DNA of 64,000 bases from assembly GCA_942491525.1 (NCBI GenBank), contig CALOBW010000039.1, positions 103,617 through 167,616 of the forward strand, in the 5' to 3' direction. The notes beneath the pieces are model-generated. The model was not told where the DNA came from. It saw nothing but the letters and a program-made list of their open reading frames with translations, and searched no databases. The DNA is from CAYWBU01 sp942491525 (GTDB lineage: Bacteria > Desulfobacterota > Desulfomonilia > UBA1062). The position numbers and the translations under genes were made by a program. Of the stretch, positions 16,617 through 24,987 are shown one piece after another (within the stretch, counting starts at the first letter, position 1; every line of letters starts with the position of its first letter).

Positions 16617-18424
16617 TTGTCAGACACCTTGAAGCGGCCGACCGCCTCTGAGAGGTCGCGGGCCTCGGCGCTCAGGGCATCCGAGGTGCTGGCCAGCTCT
16701 TCAACCGTGGAGGCGTTCTGCTGAGTGCTCATGTCGATCTGGCCGATGGCGCGGTTGACCTCATCCACGCCGGTGGCCTGCTCGCTGCTGGCCGCCGCGA
16801 TCTCCTCCATCGTGTTTGAGAGGGTTTCGATGCGGGTGATCACTTCGGCCAGGGCGTTGCCGGATTGGTGGACCATGGCGTCGCCCCGGTTCACCTTCTG
16901 CAGGCTGTCTTCAATCAGGCTGCGCACCTGGGTGACGGCTTCGGCGCTGCGCTGGGCCAGGGCCCTGACCTCGGCCGCCACCACCGCGAAGCCCTTGCCG
17001 TGCTCGCCGGCGCGGGCGGCTTCCACGGCCGCATTCAGCGCCAGCAGGTTGGTCTGGAAGGCCACATCGTTGACCGTGGTGATAATCTCACTGATCTTGT
17101 TGGATGATTCGTTGATCTCGCCCATGGCCTTGATCAGCTCCTGAGAGAGGGCGCCGCTCTGGTTGGCTAGCGCGACCATCTCGCTGGTCTGCTGGCGTCC
17201 CTCCTCGGCATTCTGAGCGTTATGTTTGATGGAGGCCGCCATCTCTTCGACCGTGGCGGCAACCTCCTCAATGGCTGCGGCCTGCTCCTGGGTGGCCTGG
17301 GCCAGCCCCTGCGATCCGGCCGAGACCTCCTGGGTGGCCTGGTCAACCTGCAGGCAGGAGTGCTTGGCGTTGCCGATGATGGTTTCGAGGGTGTTGGCAA
17401 ACTCATTGAACCAGTGGGCCAGCTCGCCGATTTCATCGTTGGAGTTGATCTGCAGGCGCATGGTCAGGTCGCCCTCGCCGTGGGCGATATCCTTGAGCAC
17501 GCCGGTGGCCCTGCTTAAGGGCCGCGCAATGGAGTTGGCCATGAAGAAGGCGGCGGTCATGAAGATGAATCCGAGCAGCAGGCCGATCAGCAGAATGGTG
17601 CCGATCAGGATGTAGGTCTCGGTAAGTACTTCGGTCTCCTCGATCAGGCCGATAAACTTCCAGCCCAGCACCGGCGAGACATAGACCGTGACCAGGATCT
17701 CTTTGCCGTCGATTATGATTTCGGTGCTCTCGCCGGATTGCATCTCGGCCAGGGTGTCGAAATCTTCGTAGTCGGTCAGTTTCTTGAAATTATGTTCGGG
17801 TGATTGCGGGTCGGCGAGCACTGTGCCGTCATCCTGAACCAGAATGACATAGCCGCTCTCGCCCAGGTGCATGTTGGCGATGATGTCGGTCAGGGTGCCG
17901 AGCTTGACGTCCAGGCCCGCGACGCCGCGAATAGTCCCGGAAGCATCCGTGACGGTGGTGGTGATGCTGGCCACGGCCTCGCCGGTGACCGACTGGTAGG
18001 CCTTGGTCAGATTGATCGTGCCGGGCTTGGCCAGGGCCTCCTTGTACCAGGAGCGCTGCCTCGGGTCGTAGCCGGCCGGCAGCTTGACCGCGGGGACCGA
18101 GCTGAAGCTGCCGTCGCTGAAGCCCATGAAGACCACATCGTAGTTGTCGTGGGCCTCATAAATTATGCTGAAGAGCTGGTCAAGATCGTCCTGGCTCTTG
18201 GCCAGCATGGCGGTGTTGAGGCGGGACTCGTTGATGATGGTGGTCATGTTGCCGTCCATCTGTGCCAGGATCTGCTGGGAACTTTTAAAGAATGACTGTC
18301 TTGCGTCATAGCTGATCTTGATGCCGGTGACGGTGCAGATGATGGCCAGCGGCAGCATGACGGTCAGTAAAAATGCCGCGAACAGTTTTTTTCTGACCGT
18401 TGCCTTCTTGTTGAATTCTTGCAT
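16607..18424 (-). CDS. methyl-accepting chemotaxis protein, dCache type
   Basis: 605-residue chemoreceptor. Residues 15-37 and about 285-310 are membrane helices around a periplasmic double-Cache sensor; then HAMP and the signalling domain with the hairpin tip region IVTTVND-like ITTVNDVAFQTNLLALNAA and HGKGFAVVAAEVR. No C-terminal CheR pentapeptide. In the sensor, YDPRQRSWYKEA and GLDVK match most of the amino-acid-binding dCache motif (Tyr, Arg, Trp, Tyr, late Asp), but the Asp expected near KAYQSVTGE is Ser, so amino-acid binding is possible rather than sure. Tail-to-tail overlap with the M20 gene hints at a shared substrate theme. Confidence 0.92.
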   Translation of the reverse strand: MQEFNKKATVRKKLFAAFLLTVMLPLAIICTVTGIKISYDARQSFFKSSQQILAQMDGNMTTIINESRLNTAMLAKSQDDLDQLFSIIYEAHDNYDVVFMGFSDGSFSSVPAVKLPAGYDPRQRSWYKEALAKPGTINLTKAYQSVTGEAVASITTTVTDASGTIRGVAGLDVKLGTLTDIIANMHLGESGYVILVQDDGTVLADPQSPEHNFKKLTDYEDFDTLAEMQSGESTEIIIDGKEILVTVYVSPVLGWKFIGLIEETEVLTETYILIGTILLIGLLLGFIFMTAAFFMANSIARPLSRATGVLKDIAHGEGDLTMRLQINSNDEIGELAHWFNEFANTLETIIGNAKHSCLQVDQATQEVSAGSQGLAQATQEQAAAIEEVAATVEEMAASIKHNAQNAEEGRQQTSEMVALANQSGALSQELIKAMGEINESSNKISEIITTVNDVAFQTNLLALNAAVEAARAGEHGKGFAVVAAEVRALAQRSAEAVTQVRSLIEDSLQKVNRGDAMVHQSGNALAEVITRIETLSNTMEEIAAASSEQATGVDEVNRAIGQIDMSTQQNASTVEELASTSDALSAEARDLSEAVGRFKVSDNQR

Positions 18425-18469
18425 GGGGTACTCCTCTGCTGACTCCTAAGTTCATGGAGTGTTTCTAAT

Positions 18470-18485
18470 GCGAACGATCGGTCGC
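18470..18485. promoter_or_regulatory. palindrome upstream of the dCache chemoreceptor
   Basis: GCGAACGATCGGTCGC pairs with itself except at one pair of positions, around a CGATCG core. It lies 46 bases upstream of the chemoreceptor ATG and looks like a TetR-type operator, different in sequence from the one at 12490. Confidence 0.35.
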
Positions 18486-18527
18486 AATGGCGCGGATCTT
18501 GAGCTTTAAATTCACGTTCTGTAAAAA

Positions 18528-19190
18528 TTATGCCGGGAGCTGATCCAGCCAGGAGATGCTGGCAGCGGCAACCTCGTCATAGATATCGCTCTGGTTTCTG
18601 GGGTCGCTCTTCGGAATCAGGTAGGAGTGATCGCCGCCCTCGATGATTTTCATTTCGGCCTGTAGTTTAGGCAGGATTTCGTTGAGCTTATCCAGCTGGC
18701 AGAAGGGGTCGCGGCTGCCCTCGATGAAGAGCATGGGGATGTTGACATCGTAAAGATGGGCATCTTTCAGCCGGTCGGGCCGGCCCGGGGCGTGCAGTGG
18801 GTAGCCCAGGAAGATCAGGGCTGATGGCTTGATGTTGCCGCTGGCAACTTCCTGGGAGGCGATGCGTCCGCCCAGCGATTTGCCGCAGGCAATCAGGGAC
18901 AGCCCTTTGAGACGGACGTCGTTGGCGGCAAACTGCAGGGCGGCCTGCCAGGTCAGCCCCAGCACCTTCTCGCTGTCCGGGCTCTTCCTGCCCATTTCGC
19001 GGTAGAGGAAGTTGAAGCGCAGGCAGGCGTAGCCGGCCCGGCAGAGCCGTGTTGCCACATGCTGCATCAGCTCGGCATGCATGTTGTTGCCGGCGCCGTG
19101 GGCCATGATAATGCAGGCCTTGGGGTAATTTGGCAGATCGAGGATGGCCGAAACCTGACCCTTGCCCGGAACTTCTATTTGTGTCTGCAT
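18528..19190 (-). CDS. alpha/beta hydrolase, TEX30/KANL3-like
   Basis: 220-residue cytoplasmic alpha/beta hydrolase of the dienelactone-hydrolase-like group. The oxyanion turn is MAHGAGNNMH, the nucleophile elbow is CGKSLGGRIAS, the acid is in EGSRDPFCQ, and the catalytic His in EGGDHSYLIP. The last motif and the gap between elements are typical of the TEX30/KANL3-like bacterial proteins, whose substrate is unknown. Nine bases separate it from the NUDIX gene upstream, so they are probably one transcript. Confidence 0.8.
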   Translation of the reverse strand: MQTQIEVPGKGQVSAILDLPNYPKACIIMAHGAGNNMHAELMQHVATRLCRAGYACLRFNFLYREMGRKSPDSEKVLGLTWQAALQFAANDVRLKGLSLIACGKSLGGRIASQEVASGNIKPSALIFLGYPLHAPGRPDRLKDAHLYDVNIPMLFIEGSRDPFCQLDKLNEILPKLQAEMKIIEGGDHSYLIPKSDPRNQSDIYDEVAAASISWLDQLPA

Positions 19191-19199
19191 GGGCCGATT

Positions 19200-19907
19200 T
19201 TAGCCCATGGAGGATTTCTTGTCCCGGTAAATCTTTTGATCGGCGGTGACCTTGTGCACCCAGTGGGCGGCGCTTTGGGAGAGGTCGCCTGTGGGGATCT
19301 TGTAGCCGGCCAGCAGGTCGGCCAGCTGCTTTAAAATCTTGGCGGTTGCGCCCCAGACCACGCCCTGATCGGTCTCAAGATAGTAGATGCTGTAGCTCTT
19401 GTCGCCGAAGGTGGCGACCTGCTCCATCCAGCTGTCGTCTGAGAGCACGCGCCGCAGCGGCAGGAAGAACATGGCGTCGGATTCGGCATTGATGCGGAAG
19501 TCGTAGGGGTAGGGCGCGATGCCGACCACCGGTGTGATGTGGAAGCCGGCCAGCGAGGTGTAGTCGTCCAGCAGGCCCAGCACCTGCACGTCGTCTTCGT
19601 GGAGGTCGATCTCTTCGCGGCTTTCACGCAGGGCCGTGGCAATCAAGTCCGGGTCGTGTTCCTCCATTTTGCCGCCCGGAAAGGAGATCTCACCTTTATG
19701 GTACTCCACATGCATGGAGCGTTTGGTAAGGATGATGTGGGGCTCCTTGCCGATGCAGCAGATGGGCATCAGCACGGCCGCCGGCCGCAGGTTTTCTTTG
19801 GAGATCTCCCTACGGTTATGATTTTTAATCAACTCTTCCAGCAGACCCGGCAGGTGTGTCTGCTCTTCGAAGAGGTGGTCGATCTGCGACTTGGTCATGC
19901 ATAGCAT
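19200..19907 (-). CDS. NUDIX hydrolase, CoA pyrophosphatase-like
   Basis: 235 residues. The NUDIX box is readable as FPGGKMEEHDPDLIATALRE followed by SREEIDL, with the two-residue insertion typical of NudL/YeaB-type CoA pyrophosphatases, which split CoA into 3',5'-ADP and phosphopantetheine. The flanking VLMPICCIGKEPHIILTKRS also fits that group. Two ATG codons (MLCMTK) are possible starts and neither has a good ribosome site. Substrate assignment is by family only. Confidence 0.8.
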   Translation of the reverse strand: MLCMTKSQIDHLFEEQTHLPGLLEELIKNHNRREISKENLRPAAVLMPICCIGKEPHIILTKRSMHVEYHKGEISFPGGKMEEHDPDLIATALRESREEIDLHEDDVQVLGLLDDYTSLAGFHITPVVGIAPYPYDFRINAESDAMFFLPLRRVLSDDSWMEQVATFGDKSYSIYYLETDQGVVWGATAKILKQLADLLAGYKIPTGDLSQSAAHWVHKVTADQKIYRDKKSSMG

Positions 19908-19937
19908 ATTAACACCAAGACCCGGGGATGAACAGGC

Positions 19938-19967
19938 TTGACCATTTTATTTATTATTGGCTAGTAT
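19938..19967 (+). promoter_or_regulatory. promoter of the gene at 19974, predicted leaderless
   Basis: TTGACC, 18 bases, TAGTAT. The -10 ends 6 bases before the ATG at 19974, without any ribosome binding site between them. Confidence 0.5.
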
Positions 19968-19973
19968 GAAAAT

Positions 19974-20558
19974 ATGAAGATAAACTACCCCATGGATCGC
20001 TTTATTGTGCTTCTGAGAGATATGGTCAGCGATGTGGACATGATGATGTCCCGGGAGATCAAGGAGAAGGAAGTTCTTAAGTGGAAGGACCGCGCGGTCC
20101 AGAAACTTTCCCGCATGCTGGGGGAAAATCACAGTTATGTGGCTAATTTCGGTGCCATAGAATACAGTGCGCCAAGCATTGAGGGGCTGGATGAGATCAT
20201 CACCGAGGAGTCCTTTATGCTGGGGCTGGATGACGCCCGCTCATTTCTGGCGGCCCTGCTGGATGAGGTTGAGTCCGAGTGCAACCAGGCCCCCGGCCTG
20301 ATGGACATGGAGAGCCTCTTTGCCGAGATGACCCGCTATGTGACCGTCAATGTTGATGATCCGCTGGTCAAAGAGAGCATCAACCATCGCATCATCCGTC
20401 TGCGTGACGGCATGCTGGCCGGCAGCATCAGCAGTGATGAGATCCAGGGTCATGTGACCCAGATCGGCTATCTGGACAATGGGCTCTTTGAGCGCCTGGT
20501 GCCCCTGCTTGCCTGGTACTACATTCATAATGATGAGGTTGCTGTCTACAGCAACTAG
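19974..20558 (+). CDS. hypothetical protein
   Basis: 194-residue acidic, helical, soluble protein that I do not recognise. The N-terminal half has RFIVLLRDMVSDVDMM and then LKWKDRAVQKLSRMLGENHSY. A similar WKxR...L..xxG..S.Y pattern occurs in uncharacterised proteins associated with TIR-like domains, but the resemblance is too short to use. The C-terminal part (LFERLVPLLAWYYIHNDE) is hydrophobic. It precedes purH by 27 bases, and purH has its own GAGAGGAG site, so co-transcription with the purine genes is likely. Confidence 0.65.
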   Translation: MKINYPMDRFIVLLRDMVSDVDMMMSREIKEKEVLKWKDRAVQKLSRMLGENHSYVANFGAIEYSAPSIEGLDEIITEESFMLGLDDARSFLAALLDEVESECNQAPGLMDMESLFAEMTRYVTVNVDDPLVKESINHRIIRLRDGMLAGSISSDEIQGHVTQIGYLDNGLFERLVPLLAWYYIHNDEVAVYSN

Positions 20559-20585
20559 CCTGTTTTAATCCAGAGAGGAGAAAAA

Positions 20586-22157
20586 ATGCCGAAGATTGAG
20601 AGAGCTTTGGTCAGTGTAACTGACAAAGCGGGAATCGTTGATTTTGTGAAAGAGCTGGCCGCTCAAGGCGTGGAGATCATCTCCACCGGTGGAACAGCCA
20701 AGGTGTTGAGCGAGAACGGTGTCAAGGTGGTCGAAATTTCCGACTACACCGGCTTCCCCGAGATGATGGACGGCCGCCTCAAGACCCTGCATCCTAAGGT
20801 GCACGGCGGTCTGCTGGGCATCCGCGCCAACGCCGACCATATGGCCGCCCTCAAGGAGCAGGGCATCCAGACCATCGACATGCTGGTGGTCAACCTCTAC
20901 CGCTTCGAGGAGACTGTGGCCAAGGGCTGCGAGCTGCATGAAGCCATTGAGAATATCGATATCGGCGGCCCCACCATGCTGCGCGCCGCCGCCAAGAACT
21001 ATCAGGATGTTTCGGTGGTCACCGACCCCGAAGACTACGCCAAGCTGATCGAAGAGATGCAGGCCAACGGCGGTTCACTCTCGGCCGAGACCAACTTTGA
21101 GCTCTGCCGCAAGACCTTCGCCCTGACCGCCCGCTACGATGCCGCCATCTCCAACCATCTGATGGGCATCGATGTGGAGGAGGGCCAGCGCTTCCCCAAG
21201 ACCTACACCGTTCAGTATGAGCGCAAGCAGGTCCTGCGTTACGGCGAAAATCCCCACCAGAAGGCCGCCTTCTACGGTGAGTACAACATCAGCGAGCCGA
21301 CCATCGCCACCGCCGAGCAGCTCTGGGGCAAGGAGCTCTCCTACAACAACATCATGGACGCCGATGCGGCCCTCGATATGATCATGGAGTTCGATAAGAC
21401 GGCCTGCGTGATCCTGAAGCACTCCAATCCCTGCGGCGCGGCCCAGTCCGCGGCCCTGGTTGACGCCTACACCCGCGCCTTCAACGTGGACGCCACTTCC
21501 GCCTTCGGTGGAATCGTTGGTTTCAACAGGAGTGTTGACGCCGCCACTGCCGAAGAGATCGCCAAGGTCTTTACCGAGGTTATCATCGCGCCCGACTATG
21601 ACGAGGCCGCCTTAGAGATCCTCAAACAGAAGAAGAACGTTCGTCTGCTGCGGGTGCCCGAGATCTTGCAGGGTAACGCCGCTAAGCAGCAGAGCCTCTA
21701 CTCCCGCCGGGTGGCCGGCGGCCTGCTGCTGCAGGACCGCGATCTGGGCGAGGTCAGGCTGGAAGATGCCAAGGTTGTCACCAAGCGTCAGCCCAGCGCC
21801 GACGAGCTGGAGGCCCTCAAGTTTGCCTGGCGCATCTGCAAATATGTTAAGTCCAACGCCATCGTCTACGCCACCAAGGATCAGCTGATCGGTGTGGGCG
21901 CCGGCCAGATGAGCCGCGTTGACTCTTCCGAGCTGGCCGTCATCAAGGCCGGCAACGCCGGTCTCGAGACCAAGGGCTCGGTCCTGGCCTCCGACGCCTT
22001 CTTCCCGTTCGCTGACGGCGTTGAGGCGGCCGCCAAAGCCGGCGCCACGGCCGTGGTTCAGCCCGGCGGATCGGTGCGCGACGAAGAGGTCATCGCCGCG
22101 GCCGATGCCAATGACATGGCCATGATCATGACCGGCATGCGCCACTTCAGGCACTAA
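20586..22157 (+). CDS. purH: bifunctional AICAR transformylase / IMP cyclohydrolase
   Basis: Carries out the last two steps of IMP synthesis. 523 residues. The N-terminal cyclohydrolase (MGS-like) domain shows STGGTAKVL and TLHPKVHGGLL; the C-terminal formyltransferase domain shows RYGENPHQKAAFYG, the catalytic Lys-His pair in LKHSNPCGAA, and SAFGGIVG. Both active domains are complete. It heads the purine run purH-purD-purE, although a REP-like repeat lies between purH and purD. Confidence 0.97.
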   Translation: MPKIERALVSVTDKAGIVDFVKELAAQGVEIISTGGTAKVLSENGVKVVEISDYTGFPEMMDGRLKTLHPKVHGGLLGIRANADHMAALKEQGIQTIDMLVVNLYRFEETVAKGCELHEAIENIDIGGPTMLRAAAKNYQDVSVVTDPEDYAKLIEEMQANGGSLSAETNFELCRKTFALTARYDAAISNHLMGIDVEEGQRFPKTYTVQYERKQVLRYGENPHQKAAFYGEYNISEPTIATAEQLWGKELSYNNIMDADAALDMIMEFDKTACVILKHSNPCGAAQSAALVDAYTRAFNVDATSAFGGIVGFNRSVDAATAEEIAKVFTEVIIAPDYDEAALEILKQKKNVRLLRVPEILQGNAAKQQSLYSRRVAGGLLLQDRDLGEVRLEDAKVVTKRQPSADELEALKFAWRICKYVKSNAIVYATKDQLIGVGAGQMSRVDSSELAVIKAGNAGLETKGSVLASDAFFPFADGVEAAAKAGATAVVQPGGSVRDEEVIAAADANDMAMIMTGMRHFRH

Positions 22158-22179
22158 ACAGCCAGAGTATACAAAATTT

Positions 22180-22229
22180 GTGGGAGCGGCTTTCAGCCAC
22201 GATTATTCGCGACTTAAAGTCGCTCCTGC
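22180..22229. repeat. REP-like palindromic repeat
   Basis: Fifty bases between purH and purD that fold as a cloverleaf: outer arms GGAGCG/CGCTCC, then GGC-TTTCA-GCC and GCGACTT-A-AAGTCGC. On the minus strand it reads as the widespread 'GTAGGAGCGACT...GTCGCGA' type of REP. A shorter relative lies at 24020, and a REP-associated transposase is at 54822. Confidence 0.7.
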
Positions 22230-22264
22230 TTTAGATAGAGATCCCTAGGGATCGGGAGGTAGAG

Positions 22265-23539
22265 ATGAAAGTACTGGTTATCGGATCCGGCGGTCGTGAG
22301 CACACCTTCTGCTGGAAGATTGCCCAGAGCCCGCTGGTGGATGAGATCTTCTGTGCGCCCGGCAACGGCGGCATCAGTGAAGATTTTAGCTGTGTGGAGA
22401 TCACCGAGATTCCCGAGCTGGTTGAGTTTGCCAAGGATCGCGCAATCGACCTGACGGTTGTCGGCCCCGAGGCCCCGCTGGCTGACGGTGTCGTCGATGC
22501 ATTTGAGGCCGATGGCCTCAAGATCTTCGGGCCCAGCAAGGCCGCTGCCCAGCTGGAAGGTTCCAAGGCCTTTGCCAAAGAGGTCATGGATGAGTGCGGT
22601 ATTCCGACCGCGGCCTTCGGCGTCTTCACTGACCCGGCCGAAGCTATTAAATTTATTGAAGAGGCCGATTTTGATGTGGTGGTCAAGGCCGACGGCCTGG
22701 CCGCCGGCAAGGGCGTCATCGTCTGTGATTCCAAGCAGCAGGCCATCGATGCGGTCAACGATATCATGGTCGACAAGGCCTTCGGTTCGGCCGGCGCCTC
22801 AATCGTGGTTGAGGAGAAGCTGGTCGGTGAAGAGGCCAGCTTTATCGCCATCTGCGACGGCGAGAACGTGCTGCCGCTGGCATCATCCCAGGACCACAAA
22901 CCGGCCCTGGACGGCGACAAGGGACCCAATACCGGCGGCATGGGCGCCTACTCCCCGGCCCCGGTGCTGGATGAGGAGAAGTATAACGAGGCCATGCAGA
23001 AGGTCATGTATCCGCTGGTCAGAGGCATGGCCAAGCGCGGCATCATCTTCAAGGGCGTGATCTATGCCGGCCTGATGATGACCGGGAAGGGCCCCAAGGT
23101 CCTCGAGTTCAACGTGCGCATGGGCGACCCCGAAACCCAGCCCCTCATGATGCGCCTCAAGAGCGATATTGTGCCGGTGCTCAACGCTGTCGCCAATGAT
23201 GAGAGTATTGCCGACATCAAGCTGGAGTGGGCCGAGGGCCCGGCCATCTGCGTCGTGCTGGCTGCCGGCGGCTATCCCGGAGCGTACGAGAAGGGCAAGG
23301 TCATCGAGGGCATTGAGGAGGCCGAAGAGCTGGGCGACATCAAGGTCTTCCATGCCGGCACCAAGGAGGAGGACGGCCAGATCGTCACCAATGGCGGCCG
23401 TGTTCTGGGCGTCACCGCGGTTGACAAGGATCTGCCGGCCGCTATCGATAGGGTTTACAAGGCTGTTGCAAAGATCAGCTTTGACGAGATGCAGTACAGA
23501 AAAGACATTGGGCAGAAGGCCCTCAAGAGGTTAACATGA
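22265..23539 (+). CDS. purD: phosphoribosylamine-glycine ligase
   Basis: GAR synthetase: ATP-dependent coupling of glycine to phosphoribosylamine. 424 residues, ATP-grasp fold. N-terminal GSGGREHTFCWK, the grasp signature KADGLAAGKGV, the ATP-grasp metal site around EFNVRMGDPETQ, and NTGGMGAYSPAP. GGGAGGT precedes the ATG. Its stop overlaps the purE start by 4 bases, so translation is coupled. Confidence 0.97.
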   Translation: MKVLVIGSGGREHTFCWKIAQSPLVDEIFCAPGNGGISEDFSCVEITEIPELVEFAKDRAIDLTVVGPEAPLADGVVDAFEADGLKIFGPSKAAAQLEGSKAFAKEVMDECGIPTAAFGVFTDPAEAIKFIEEADFDVVVKADGLAAGKGVIVCDSKQQAIDAVNDIMVDKAFGSAGASIVVEEKLVGEEASFIAICDGENVLPLASSQDHKPALDGDKGPNTGGMGAYSPAPVLDEEKYNEAMQKVMYPLVRGMAKRGIIFKGVIYAGLMMTGKGPKVLEFNVRMGDPETQPLMMRLKSDIVPVLNAVANDESIADIKLEWAEGPAICVVLAAGGYPGAYEKGKVIEGIEEAEELGDIKVFHAGTKEEDGQIVTNGGRVLGVTAVDKDLPAAIDRVYKAVAKISFDEMQYRKDIGQKALKRLT

Positions 23540-24015
23540 AAATTTTAATCGTAATGGGAAGTAAGTCGGACCTGCCGGTCATGGAAGCGGCCGCAGGCGT
23601 GTTGAACGATTTTGGCGTCGAGAACGAGATGCGTATCCTGAGCGCTCACCGCTGCCCGGATGAGGTCGCCGAGCTGGCCAAGAGTGCCCGCGCCAACGGC
23701 GTGGCCGCTATCATCGCCGGTGCCGGCATGGCCGCTCATCTGGCCGGTGTCATCGCCGCCCACACAACCCTGCCGGTTATCGCCGTGCCCCTGGCCGCAT
23801 CCCTGAGTGGCATGGACTCCCTGCTGGCCATGGTCCAGATGCCTCCGGGAATCCCGGTTCCCACCATGGGCATCGGCAAAGCCGGCGCCAAGAATGCCGG
23901 CCTGGTTGCCGTACAGATGCTCTCCATCACCGATAAGGGCCTGGCCGACAAGATGGCCCAGTACCGCGAGGATATGAAGGCTGACGTGCTCAAGGCCGAC
24001 AGCGAGCTCAGATAA
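23536..24015 (+). CDS. purE: N5-carboxyaminoimidazole ribonucleotide mutase
   Basis: Class I PurE, which moves the carboxyl group of N5-CAIR to make CAIR. 159 residues. Motifs: MGSKSDLPVM, the catalytic His in LSAHRCPDE, IAGAGMAAHLAGV and PVIAVPL. A class I enzyme normally needs PurK to supply N5-CAIR, and no purK is in this window. Confidence 0.96.
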   Translation: MKILIVMGSKSDLPVMEAAAGVLNDFGVENEMRILSAHRCPDEVAELAKSARANGVAAIIAGAGMAAHLAGVIAAHTTLPVIAVPLAASLSGMDSLLAMVQMPPGIPVPTMGIGKAGAKNAGLVAVQMLSITDKGLADKMAQYREDMKADVLKADSELR

Positions 24016-24019
24016 AATC

Positions 24020-24048
24020 TATGGGAGCGGCCTTGAGCCGCTCCCATA
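24020..24048. repeat. REP-like hairpin after purE
   Basis: TATGGGAGCGGC-CTTGA-GCCGCTCCCATA, a perfect 12-bp stem. It shares GGGAGCGGC with the repeat at 22180. It begins 4 bases after the purE stop and may act as the end of the purine transcript, although no T run follows. Confidence 0.65.
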
Positions 24049-24058
24049 CTATCAAACA

Positions 24059-24658
24059 GTGTTGATAACCAAAGATCTCAATCAGATTTCAGAATTCATT
24101 CAAAGCCGTCAGGACGCGGTTTTCATCTACCCCACCGAGACATTCTACGGCATTGGTGCGCGCATCACGGATCATGATGCTCTGGTGAAGATCCGCGCGC
24201 TCAAGGGCGGCCGTGAGGCGGCCAAGGGTATGATCGTACTGGTGGGCAGTATTGAGCAGGCCAGGGAGCTGGCCGAGATCTCTGTTGAGCAGGAGCGCAT
24301 TCTGCGGCATTTCTGGCCCGGGCCGTTGAGTGTGATCCTTATGGCCAAGGCTCATGTTGATCCGGAACTGGTGCCCGATGGCAAGATCGCTCTGCGCTGC
24401 TCGCCCCATGAGCAGGCCGCGGCCATTGTCAAGGCCGTCGGACCCATCACATCCACTTCAGCCAACAGGAGCGGTGAACCTCCGGCGGCATCATTTGAAC
24501 AGGTCAGGGAGACCGGCCTGCAGGCCGACGCCATGCTGGACGGCGGAGATACCCCGGGAGGAAGACCGTCTACGCTGCTGGATCTGACGGGCGAGGAGCC
24601 GGTCTGTCTGCGTCAGGGGGTGTTGGATATGGGTGAGATCTTGGCGGTGGTTGGTTAG
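24059..24658 (+). CDS. Sua5/YciO/YrdC-type L-threonylcarbamoyladenylate synthase
   Basis: 199 residues of the Sua5/YrdC fold, which makes threonylcarbamoyl-AMP for the tRNA t6A modification; TsaD, which uses that product, is at 51234. Motifs are VFIYPTETFYGIGA at the N-terminus, FWPGPLSVIL, and ITSTSANRSGEPPA. The start is GTG 24059 (no ATG fits). A TACTAT box ends 6 bases before it, and there is no ribosome binding site. The YciO/YrdC subgroup cannot be fixed by eye. Confidence 0.87.
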   Translation: MLITKDLNQISEFIQSRQDAVFIYPTETFYGIGARITDHDALVKIRALKGGREAAKGMIVLVGSIEQARELAEISVEQERILRHFWPGPLSVILMAKAHVDPELVPDGKIALRCSPHEQAAAIVKAVGPITSTSANRSGEPPAASFEQVRETGLQADAMLDGGDTPGGRPSTLLDLTGEEPVCLRQGVLDMGEILAVVG

Positions 24659-24690
24659 GGCCCTCTCCGGGAGGAAAGGACCCAAAGATA

Positions 24691-24939
24691 TTAATCCTGC
24701 TGTTCGTCCAGACTCTCAAGATAGTCGTTGAACATCTCGACGGCGTTTTCCAGGGGCAGGGTGCCTTCGGGTTTGTTGAACTTCTCATCCAGCACTTCGT
24801 CGCTCAGGTTGATGAGGATGGTCTCTTTGAAGTTGGCGACCAGCTCTTCGCGTACCTCTTTGGGAATGTCTTCGGCGCTTTTGGTGAAGACGAAGTTGAT
24901 GGCCTCTTCCAGGTCGTTGATCATTGCATCTCTATCCAT
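24691..24939 (-). CDS. small acidic hypothetical protein
   Basis: 82 residues, strongly acidic and helical (MDRDAMINDLEEAINFVF..., ending LESLDEQQD). AAGGAGATTCTC lies before ATG, a good site, and codon use matches the surroundings, so I take it as real. I do not recognise the family. It lies downstream of the exported SRPBCC-like protein on the same strand with a 48-base gap. Confidence 0.65.
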   Translation of the reverse strand: MDRDAMINDLEEAINFVFTKSAEDIPKEVREELVANFKETILINLSDEVLDEKFNKPEGTLPLENAVEMFNDYLESLDEQQD

Positions 24940-24987
24940 GAGAATCTCCTTTATTTGAGTAATAAGCGTTTGGCGTTAAGATCCAAC

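Noticed and set aside
24659..24690. Another copy of the G/C-rich DUF559 repeat after the Sua5-type gene
   Set aside because: GGGCCCTCTCCGGGAGG is similar in style only; it lacks the 33-base pattern.
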